A DNA stretch of 11,072 bases from contig CAAGKF010000389.1 in assembly GCA_900770345.1 (NCBI GenBank), positions 1 to 11,072 of the forward strand. The letters are read 5' to 3'. Position numbers and translations under genes: made by a program. Every line of letters starts with the position of its first letter. Position 1 is the stretch's first letter. Positions 5,524-11,072 of the stretch are shown here, one piece after another. Source of the DNA: Lachnospiraceae bacterium (GTDB taxonomy: Bacteria > Bacillota > Clostridia > Lachnospirales > Lachnospiraceae). Below the pieces are notes generated by a model. The model saw only the letters and a list, made by a program, of their open reading frames with translations, did not search any database and was not told the origin of the DNA.

Positions 5524-7620
5524 TTACGCTTCACCCGTCTTCTTTTCCTCCCCGTTATCCTCGATCGGCGAGATCACGGAAAGCATGTATTTCATACTTT
5601 CATCATAAAACCGGAATTCTCCCCGTTTTTTCCGCTTTACCGCATACAAAGCCTGATCCGCACAGTGGAACAGCTGCTCATATTCACGGATCTCCGGGGT
5701 GGTTCTGGCAACTCCCATGCTGATGGAAATGGGGAAGCCCTCATATTCTCCTAAAAGGGTACGGAAAATTCGCTGGATCAGTCCTTCAAGCCCTGTCCTG
5801 TACTCCAGAAAGATCAAAAATTCATCTCCGCCTACCCGCGCCGCAATATCCCCGCTTCTGATGCTCCGCTTCAGCTTATCCGCCATATACTGCAGCACCC
5901 TGTCGCCAAACATATGGCCGTAGGTATCATTTGCCATTTTAAAATAATCCAGATCGATCATTGCCAGGGCAAACTTGCCATCCGGCTTTTCTTCCAGCCT
6001 CTCCCGGATCTTCTTTTTTGCGCTGGCATGATTCAGAAGACCTGTCAGCGCATCATGGGAAGCCATCCGTTCCAGATTTTCGATGCGCGTATGTTCCTCA
6101 TGGACATCCAGCACCTTCCCGATGGCTCCCATATATCTGAGCGGCTCACCGGCAGACCACATGGCACGGCACATGATCCTGTTCCAGCGCCTCTCCTCGT
6201 TGACGCATATAATACAGTCGTACTGTACTACCGGTTGTTCCGGCGTGGTTTTTTTCAAAGCACTGCAAAGTCCCTTCAGATTTTCCTGGCCCAGAACAGC
6301 CATAAGCCCTTCATTATTCAGAGGATCCAAGATCACTTCAGGAAGTCCCAGTCTGGCTGCGCCCCAGTCGGAAATCGTAACCATCGGAGGCTCTGCCGTA
6401 TATTCAAACTGAATTTCCTTGGACATAGAAGCAAAGAACTGATACTTCGTCCGCTCATGCTCCAGAAGCCGCAGCGTCTGCTCTGCCGCTGACAGTTCCT
6501 CATGCAGCATCAGCTCGGATGCCGCCTTCTGCATTTCCTGAATTTTTCCCGCACACAGAACCGGACATTGCACCTCAGAACGGATCTGCTCCGATATCTC
6601 ATTAAGGCAATCCAGAAGCAGCGGATTAAAAGTACCGCACTCCCCTGCCATGATCATTTCCATTGCTTTTTCGTGAGAATAGGCTTCCTTGTAAACCCGC
6701 TCACTGGTCAGAGCATCATACACATCTGCCAGAGATACGATCTGCGCAGAAATGGGGATTTCTTCCCCGGAAAGCCCGTCAGGATATCCTCTGCCGTCAT
6801 AACGCTCATGATGCCAGCGGCATATCTCATAAGCCACCTTGACAAGCGGTTCATCCTCACAGCCGTCAATCTTTTTCAGCATTGTTGCGCCTTCCAGAGA
6901 GTGGGTCTTCATGCATTCAAACTCTTCTGCCGTAAGCCTGCCCGGCTTATTTAAAATTTCCTCGGGAATAGCGATCTTGCCAATGTCATGAAGAGAGGAA
7001 GCCATGCTGATCACGGAAATGTCCTTCGCGGACAGCGGATACTGCACGCTCTTTTTCAGCAGGCACTTTAAAAGAAGCTCCGTTATCCTGTGAATATGGA
7101 GCACATGCCGACCGCTTTCCCCGTTTCTGAATTCAACGATATGGCTTAAAATATCAATCATCAGCTCACTGCGTTTTTCCTTTTCATAGATCTGGTCCGC
7201 TACCAGCCCCGCCAGTCGCTTCTGCTTGACATAAAGCATAATAGTGTTGGCTACTCTCCGATGGACGATCAGCGGATCAAAGGGACAACTGATATAATCT
7301 GCCGCTCCCAGTTCATAGGCTTTCTCTACATCAGCAGCTGTTATATTGTCAGATATAATGATGACCGGCACGTCATCGATCCAATGGCAGCGATTCATGA
7401 CAGTCAGCACCTGAAATCCGTCCATATGCGGCATAACCATATCCAGCAGTACCAGCGCGATCTCCATCCTGTGAATATGAAGCAGTGCAACAGCCTGGCT
7501 CCCGTCCGAAGCTTCCAGGATATCAAATTCTTCACCGAGCATCGCCGCAAGAACTGACCTGTTGCTTCGCGAATCGTCTGCAATTAAAATCTTCTGCCGA
7601 ATCTTTTCTGTTTTATTCAT
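5524..7620 (-). CDS. REC / HD-GYP / PAS-like / GGDEF cyclic-di-GMP turnover protein
   Basis: This 698-residue cytoplasmic protein has both breakdown and synthesis modules for cyclic di-GMP. Domains in order: receiver (about 8-128; acidic pair D15-D16, phospho-acceptor D60, S90); HD-GYP phosphodiesterase (about 145-345; H211-D212, H270-H271, G278-Y279-P280); PAS-like sensor (about 395-510); GGDEF diguanylate cyclase (about 515-675; intact GGDEF at 597-601 and an R-S-G-D inhibitory I-site at 588-591, five residues before it). The conserved receiver lysine is a cysteine (C112). The start at 7620 is preferred over the in-frame ATG two codons earlier because AAGGTG sits about 7 bases before 7620 but only one base before the other. 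The gene overlaps the end of the MATE gene by 8 bases, so it is translated from the same transcript. Which activity dominates cannot be told. Confidence 0.9.
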   Translation of the reverse strand: MNKTEKIRQKILIADDSRSNRSVLAAMLGEEFDILEASDGSQAVALLHIHRMEIALVLLDMVMPHMDGFQVLTVMNRCHWIDDVPVIIISDNITAADVEKAYELGAADYISCPFDPLIVHRRVANTIMLYVKQKRLAGLVADQIYEKEKRSELMIDILSHIVEFRNGESGRHVLHIHRITELLLKCLLKKSVQYPLSAKDISVISMASSLHDIGKIAIPEEILNKPGRLTAEEFECMKTHSLEGATMLKKIDGCEDEPLVKVAYEICRWHHERYDGRGYPDGLSGEEIPISAQIVSLADVYDALTSERVYKEAYSHEKAMEMIMAGECGTFNPLLLDCLNEISEQIRSEVQCPVLCAGKIQEMQKAASELMLHEELSAAEQTLRLLEHERTKYQFFASMSKEIQFEYTAEPPMVTISDWGAARLGLPEVILDPLNNEGLMAVLGQENLKGLCSALKKTTPEQPVVQYDCIICVNEERRWNRIMCRAMWSAGEPLRYMGAIGKVLDVHEEHTRIENLERMASHDALTGLLNHASAKKKIRERLEEKPDGKFALAMIDLDYFKMANDTYGHMFGDRVLQYMADKLKRSIRSGDIAARVGGDEFLIFLEYRTGLEGLIQRIFRTLLGEYEGFPISISMGVARTTPEIREYEQLFHCADQALYAVKRKKRGEFRFYDESMKYMLSVISPIEDNGEEKKTGEA

Positions 7621-9028
7621 GGACATTCACCTTTTTATTTCGGAGTCCTTCCTCACAAAAGGGCACATCAGTTAATATGTTCCCGAGCCAGTCAGCCTTA
7701 CTATAGTAGATCAGCATTCCGACCGCACAGATCACCCACGTAATCGGCCAGCCGGCCATTACGACCTTCAGGCTTCCTGTCAGAGGCACCGCGATCATCA
7801 GATAGATCTGACGCAGCACAACAAAACAGCCCAGCATGAAATACATAGGCACTCTGGAACGCCCTGCTCCCCTCAGTGCCCCATTTAAAACCTGCACCAC
7901 CGGCAGTGCCATATAGGCATAGGAAAACAGCCGCAGCATCATACTTCCGTTAGCGATCACCTGCTCATCATCCGTAAAAAATCCGATCAGGACAGGGGAG
8001 AAAAAATACATGCCAAAGCATCCGGCCAGTATAATCAGAGAGCTCATGAGCCAGGCGGCAAATACTCCTCTCTTCACCCTTTTTGGCTGCTTCGCGCCGA
8101 TATTTTGTCCCACAAATGTAGTAATAGTCATATTAAAGCTCTGGAGAGTCAGCTGCAGGAAACCGTCAATCCTCAGAGCGGTGGAATAACCTGCTATGGC
8201 TGCTGTTCCGAAATGATTGATATAGGACTGAACGATCACATTGGAAAACGCTGTGATACTCTGCTGCAATGCCGTAGGAATGCCAATGGCAATGATCCTG
8301 CGCACCATTTTTTTATGAAAACGTATCTTTCCCAGCTCTACGCGGTAAGCCTCGTTGGTGCACATCAGCTTGCGCATGACCATAGCAGAGCTGACAGCCT
8401 GAGCCATCACCGTAGCGATGGCAACTCCCGCTATCCCCATGTGCAATCCACAGACAAAGAGAAAATCCAGCATGATATTCACAATGCTGGCCGCCGCCAG
8501 ATAGATCAGAGGATGTCTGGAATCTCCCACTGCCCGCAGAATACCAGCTCCCATATTGTAGAACAGCGAAAATACGATACCTCCGTAATAAATGGTAAGA
8601 TAAAGAGCCGAGTGAGGCATCACCTCCTCCGGAACACCGATGGCGCGCAGAAGGGGTCTGGTAAAAGTGATTCCCAGCACTGTAAATATTACACTTAAAA
8701 GTGCAGTCAGCGCCAGAGCACTGTGAACTGCTCTGTTCATCTCCTCCCGACACTGTGCTCCGAAATACTGAGAAATGACAACCCCTGCTCCGGCAGCCAG
8801 TCCCATAAAAAAGCCCACCAGCATATTGATCACAGAAGCAGAAGCCCCCACGGCCGCCAGCGCACTGGTATTTACAAAATTACCCACCACATAGGAATCT
8901 ACCGTATTATACAGCTGCTGAAAAAAATTTCCGATCAGCAACGGAACAGAAAACCAGAGGATGGATTTGAAAATATTGCCGTTTATCATATCCGCTGAGG
9001 AACTTTTTATCGCCGAAAAATTATTCAT
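7613..9028 (-). CDS. MATE-family multidrug/cation antiporter
   Basis: This 471-residue membrane protein is of the multi-antimicrobial extrusion family, which exports cationic drugs or metabolites in exchange for Na+ or H+. It has the size and about twelve hydrophobic segments of the family. The N-terminal family motif is recognisable: F-S-V-P-L-L-I-G-N-F-F-Q-Q-L-Y-N-T-V-D at 26-44, followed by V-V-G-N-F-V. The second half repeats the pattern (I-A-I-G-I-P-T-A-L-Q-Q-S near 250). The reading frame is open to 9088, but the ATG at 9028 is chosen because AAGGTG precedes it by 8 bases and the resulting N terminus matches the family. Its stop overlaps the start of the c-di-GMP gene, so the two form an operon. 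Substrate unknown. Confidence 0.9.
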   Translation of the reverse strand: MNNFSAIKSSSADMINGNIFKSILWFSVPLLIGNFFQQLYNTVDSYVVGNFVNTSALAAVGASASVINMLVGFFMGLAAGAGVVISQYFGAQCREEMNRAVHSALALTALLSVIFTVLGITFTRPLLRAIGVPEEVMPHSALYLTIYYGGIVFSLFYNMGAGILRAVGDSRHPLIYLAAASIVNIMLDFLFVCGLHMGIAGVAIATVMAQAVSSAMVMRKLMCTNEAYRVELGKIRFHKKMVRRIIAIGIPTALQQSITAFSNVIVQSYINHFGTAAIAGYSTALRIDGFLQLTLQSFNMTITTFVGQNIGAKQPKRVKRGVFAAWLMSSLIILAGCFGMYFFSPVLIGFFTDDEQVIANGSMMLRLFSYAYMALPVVQVLNGALRGAGRSRVPMYFMLGCFVVLRQIYLMIAVPLTGSLKVVMAGWPITWVICAVGMLIYYSKADWLGNILTDVPFCEEGLRNKKVNVHE

Positions 9029-9112
9029 TACCCAGTCACCTTCTATCGTATACTGCGGGAACACCCCCTGACCTATTCTATCATACATGATTTTGCCAAT
9101 ATTTTCTACTAA

Positions 9113-9159
9113 AAAATGACTGAACAGAGATTATACACGTTTCTCCGTACAGTCATTTT
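9113..9159 (-). terminator. Long intrinsic terminator of the MBL-fold gene
   Basis: On the minus strand AAAATGACTG (9150-9159) pairs with CAGTCATTTT (9113-9122). After a T/T mismatch, ACGGAGA pairs with TCTCTGT (one G-U), leaving an 11-base loop. The stem is about 17 bp and runs into TTTTTT. It starts 13 bases after the MBL stop codon and separates that gene from the MATE operon. Confidence 0.85.
9130..9135 (-). promoter_or_regulatory. Possible -10 of the MATE / c-di-GMP operon
   Basis: The minus strand reads TATAAT about 100 bases before the MATE start. It overlaps the loop of the upstream terminator. The best -35 (ATGACT, 4/6) is only 15 bases away. This is the only good -10 match I noticed between the two genes, but it could be coincidence. 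Confidence 0.35.
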
Positions 9160-9172
9160 CTGATAAAGAAGT

Positions 9173-9883
9173 TCATTCCGCCGCGGCTTCCTTCTTTTTG
9201 AAAAGCATTTCCCTCCTTTCAGCCAGCACATCCTTCCACTCTTTGTCTGTATATACATGATCCCACGCGGGGCAGCCGCACCGTATTCCCGTCAGACTGC
9301 GCAGTCTGTCAAGGCTCCTGATGCTCTCTTCCAGATCAACAGCTATCGGAAAATCCTTTGTTTCCGGTATCGCATCACCTGTAAAAATGGTATCCCGGTT
9401 CAGGATATAACACATCGATCCATGGGAATGGCCAGGCGTCGATAATGCACGAAGCAGGATCCCCTCCTCCGGTTCGATCACATCACCATCCTTCAGCGGT
9501 TGATCTACCTTTACAGATTCCGGCAGCAGACGGAAAAAGTTAGGAATGGGACGTTCCTCAAACTGCTTCCGGACATTTTCTATCCACGGTATTTCCTGCC
9601 GCGGTGCATATATCCTGCATCCTGTCTGCCTCTTTATTTCGGCAGCCGCACCTGTGTGATCCGGGTGAGAATGGGTCAGAAAGATTCCTTTTATATCCGA
9701 TATCTTCCTGCCGATAGACCTTAAATACTCTTCTATCAGTATTTCTGACCCTGCAACCCCGCTGTCTATAAGATAACAGTTCCTTCCGGTTATAAGATAA
9801 ATGTTGATATATTCAAGTATCCTAACCATCTTTCTCAACGAATCCACATCGTATGCTTCTACGTTCACCTCTGTCACCTGCAA
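9173..9883 (-). CDS. MBL-fold metallo-hydrolase
   Basis: This 236-residue cytoplasmic protein has the metallo-beta-lactamase fold, typical of glyoxalase II-like and other hydrolases with two metal ions. The metal ligands are visible: H71-S-H73-P-D75-H76, H152 in T-P-G-H-S-H-G, D170 in F-T-G-D, and H209 in A-W-D-H. No signal peptide, no extra domain. I place the start at a TTG (9881-9883) because AAGGA lies 7 bases before it. The next in-frame ATG (9827-9829, residue 19) would cut into the first strand of the fold and has no evident ribosome site. It has its own terminator (9113-9159) and probably its own promoter (9937-9965), diverging from the two-gene unit to the right. Substrate not assignable; it is not a recognised beta-lactamase. 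Confidence 0.87.
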   Translation of the reverse strand: MQVTEVNVEAYDVDSLRKMVRILEYINIYLITGRNCYLIDSGVAGSEILIEEYLRSIGRKISDIKGIFLTHSHPDHTGAAAEIKRQTGCRIYAPRQEIPWIENVRKQFEERPIPNFFRLLPESVKVDQPLKDGDVIEPEEGILLRALSTPGHSHGSMCYILNRDTIFTGDAIPETKDFPIAVDLEESIRSLDRLRSLTGIRCGCPAWDHVYTDKEWKDVLAERREMLFKKKEAAAE

Positions 9884-9936
9884 TTCTTATTCCTTTTTTT
9901 CACTTAATACTATTGCCAAGCCATTGTCCCAACTAA

Positions 9937-9965
9937 ATTTTATCGTTTGTTCCAACCATATTCAA
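9937..9965 (-). promoter_or_regulatory. Promoter of the MBL-fold gene
   Basis: On the minus strand TTGAAT (9960-9965) and TAAAAT (9937-9942) are spaced by exactly 17 bases, and the start codon lies about 50 bases below the -10. The match is 4/6 and 5/6. It faces away from the promoter proposed at 10012-10040. Confidence 0.5.
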
Positions 9966-10011
9966 TACCTATTCTTCACAAATTTTTCAAGAATTATTTT
10001 TATTTCCGTCA

Positions 10012-10040
10012 TTGTGTTTTTCTCCAATATCGCATATACT
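10012..10040 (+). promoter_or_regulatory. Promoter of the two-gene GNAT unit
   Basis: TTGTGT (10012-10017) and TATACT (10035-10040, 5/6) are 17 bases apart, giving a leader of about 30 bases before the first gene. The surrounding DNA is AT-rich. I see no strong inverted repeat that would mark an autoregulatory operator. Confidence 0.45.
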
Positions 10041-10077
10041 AATTACATAGAAAGCCACAAAACGAGGAGGTGTTATT

Positions 10078-10254
10078 ATGGCTACTTCAAGCATTACTCA
10101 TAATTTTGTCGTATCCAACCCAAAAAGCGTAAAACGTTTTGTTACTGCTCTTGAGGAAGCAGAACATGACCGCACACCAAAGCAGACACTTCCCGGACGC
10201 CAGTTAACCGATCCGAAAGAAATCTTAGCTTTAATGGCAAAAAGGAAGAAATAA
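10078..10254 (+). CDS. Small 58-residue protein, candidate antitoxin of a GNAT pair
   Basis: This short reading frame starts at an ATG five bases after a near-perfect ribosome site (AGGAGGTG), which argues strongly that it is translated. The protein begins M-A-T-S-S-I-T-H-N-F-V-V, continues with a charged helical stretch (about 15-31), then P-G-R-Q-L-T-D-P-K-E-I-L (39-50), and ends in a basic K-R-K-K tail. No known DNA-binding fold (RHH, HTH, AbrB) is obvious. It ends one base before the start of the GNAT-like gene, so the two are co-translated. From memory, similar small proteins starting M-A-T-x-S-I sit before GNAT-like genes in other Firmicutes; I cannot check this here. The antitoxin role is an inference from size, order and context. 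Confidence 0.75.
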   Translation: MATSSITHNFVVSNPKSVKRFVTALEEAEHDRTPKQTLPGRQLTDPKEILALMAKRKK

Positions 10255-10255
10255 C

Positions 10256-10867
10256 ATGTCTGATAAATATTTTACTATCAACATTCGGGCATATTTGGAT
10301 AAAGACGAACCGACTTATATCGGAGAGGAAAGTCTTTACGATTTACTCTCCGATTTTTCTTGTCCAAAGAACCCGGATGTTGAATACTTTTTATTACATA
10401 ATGCAATCGAATTTACCAAAAAGGATCAGTCTATTACTTATCTGGTATTTGATGCCGAAGATGCTTCACTGGTTGGCTATTTTTCTCTTGCAGTTAAACC
10501 GATTTCTGTCCGTGCCGCAAATATCAGCAAAACCATGGCAAAAAAACTTGCCCGTGTTAGCATTCTGGATGAAGAAACACAGTCTTATACTACAGCAGCA
10601 TATTTGATTGCCCAATTAGGAAAAAACTATTCCTTGCCAAAAGAAAAACAAATTGCAGGATCTGTTCTTTTGGGATTTGCTCTGGAAACAATATCCAATC
10701 TCAAATACTCCGTGGGTGGAGTTATGGAATTTCTCGAATGTGAAGACAATGAGTTTCTCCTAAATTTCTATACCCGGAATCATTTCAAACCATTCGATAT
10801 GCGTACTACCGTTCCTGTGCACGATGGTGAACCGCACACCTTACACCAACTTTTAAAATTTATTTAA
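10256..10867 (+). CDS. GNAT-fold acetyltransferase-like protein, candidate toxin
   Basis: This 203-residue cytoplasmic protein looks like a GCN5-related N-acetyltransferase. A central strand pair is suggested by Y-L-V-F-D at 62-66 and L-V-G-Y-F-S-L at 72-78. A strand Y-L-I-A-Q-L-G follows at 116-122. A possible degenerate acetyl-CoA loop and helix is Q-I-A-G-S-V-L-L at 132-139. A final strand and helix cover V-M-E-F-L-E-C at 156-162 and F-L-L-N-F-Y-T-R-N-H-F at 167-177. It is longer than TacT or AtaT, which acetylate aminoacyl-tRNA in known toxin-antitoxin pairs. It begins one base after the 58-residue gene, with AAGGA upstream. GC is about 38% by hand count, well below the genes to its left, which suggests acquisition. 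Acetyltransferase fold is likely; toxicity is inference. A plain metabolic or protein acetyltransferase remains possible. Confidence 0.8.
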   Translation: MSDKYFTINIRAYLDKDEPTYIGEESLYDLLSDFSCPKNPDVEYFLLHNAIEFTKKDQSITYLVFDAEDASLVGYFSLAVKPISVRAANISKTMAKKLARVSILDEETQSYTTAAYLIAQLGKNYSLPKEKQIAGSVLLGFALETISNLKYSVGGVMEFLECEDNEFLLNFYTRNHFKPFDMRTTVPVHDGEPHTLHQLLKFI

Positions 10868-10875
10868 TTCATGCA

Positions 10876-10927
10876 AAAAGAAGCGGCAGCCCTGGAATTC
10901 TCATCTCAGGAAGCTGCCGCTTCTTTT
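10876..10927. terminator. Strong bidirectional terminator at the end of the GNAT unit
   Basis: A perfect 15-bp stem pairs 10876-10890 with 10913-10927, with a G/C-rich core (AGCGGCAGC) and A/T ends that give U-tracts in both directions. The loop contains a further CCTG (10891-10894) / CAGG (10907-10910) pairing. It lies 9 bases past the GNAT stop codon and overlaps the tail of the partial minus-strand gene. Confidence 0.9.
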
Positions 10928-11072
10928 CCATTTTCTTCTGTTTTCTCCTGTCCATTGTTTTTCTTTTCTTCCTCCAGTTCCCGGAGTTCAATGATGAATA
11001 AGGTTTCCTTGATGAAACTGTATGATAAACCGCATTTAACTTCTGAACTCAAACTTCGCACTTGAATAAGTG
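10906..11072 (-). CDS. 3' end of an unidentified gene, cut by the window edge
   Basis: One minus-strand frame is open from the right edge to a TGA at 10906-10908, about 55 codons, while the other two minus frames stop early. It encodes a mixed segment (L-S-Y-S-F-I-K-E-T-L-F-I-I-E-L) followed by a highly charged Glu/Lys/Asn-rich tail ending K-E-A-A-A-S. Such charged tails are common at C termini. I do not recognise the family. The last residues are encoded by the arm of the terminator hairpin, so the gene ends inside its own terminator. The call rests only on an open frame of modest length and a plausible composition, and it could be chance. Confidence 0.45.
   Translation of the reverse strand, partial: LIQVRSLSSEVKCGLSYSFIKETLFIIELRELEEEKKNNGQEKTEENGKEAAAS

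Noticed and set aside
8105..8698. 197-codon + strand frame opposite the MATE gene
   Set aside because: His/Ser/Gln-rich shadow of a membrane-protein gene, no start signals.
10871..11065. 64-codon + strand frame at the right edge
   Set aside because: It starts in the terminator hairpin, is low-complexity (Ser/Phe-rich), and is opposite a more plausible minus-strand frame.
1..11072. CRISPR array, tRNA, rRNA, insertion sequence or phage attachment site
   Set aside because: No regularly spaced repeats, cloverleaf, rRNA-like segment, transposase or matching direct repeats were seen in reading both strands.

Overview
The window looks like chromosomal DNA from a Gram-positive, spore-former-type Firmicute, most likely a gut Clostridia/Lachnospiraceae relative. 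The evidence is strong AGGAGG-type ribosome sites, intrinsic terminators at most gene ends, sigma-A-like promoters, mid GC (about 50-55% in lines I counted by hand) and the protein repertoire: DacF-type carboxypeptidase, HIT protein, HD-GYP/GGDEF protein and clostridial-type MATE exporter. The family-level assignment is an inference from style; no rRNA or marker gene is present.

Layout, left to right. 1-173: AT-rich non-coding DNA with a perfect 9-bp hairpin. 174-1418 (-): secreted D-Ala-D-Ala carboxypeptidase. 1605-2045 (-): HIT-family nucleotide-binding protein, ended by an intrinsic terminator. 2206-3702 (+): membrane-anchored, atypical polysaccharide deacetylase with its own extended -10 promoter, divergent from the HIT gene. 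3859-5419 (+): an ATPase and a permease overlapping by 11 bases, forming a NitT/TauT-type ABC importer with no substrate-binding protein in view. 5475-5521: a bidirectional terminator where this operon meets the next one head-on. 5524-9028 (-): a MATE exporter followed, with overlapping stop and start, by a REC/HD-GYP/PAS/GGDEF cyclic-di-GMP protein. 9113-9159: terminator. 9173-9883 (-): MBL-fold hydrolase with a TTG start. 10078-10867 (+): a low-GC (about 38%) two-gene unit made of a 58-residue protein and a GNAT-like protein one base apart, resembling a toxin-antitoxin pair. 10876-10927: strong bidirectional terminator. 10906-11072 (-): the 3' end of an unidentified gene leaving the window.

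How the genes fit together. Two products act on the cell envelope (carboxypeptidase and deacetylase). The MATE/c-di-GMP pair should be one transcript, which would tie export capacity to second-messenger turnover or simply co-express them. The ABC pair probably borrows a binding protein encoded elsewhere. The most accessory-looking segment is the two-gene GNAT unit at the right, which differs in base composition from everything to its left and is insulated by its own promoter and terminator. It is the best candidate for a little-described system here.
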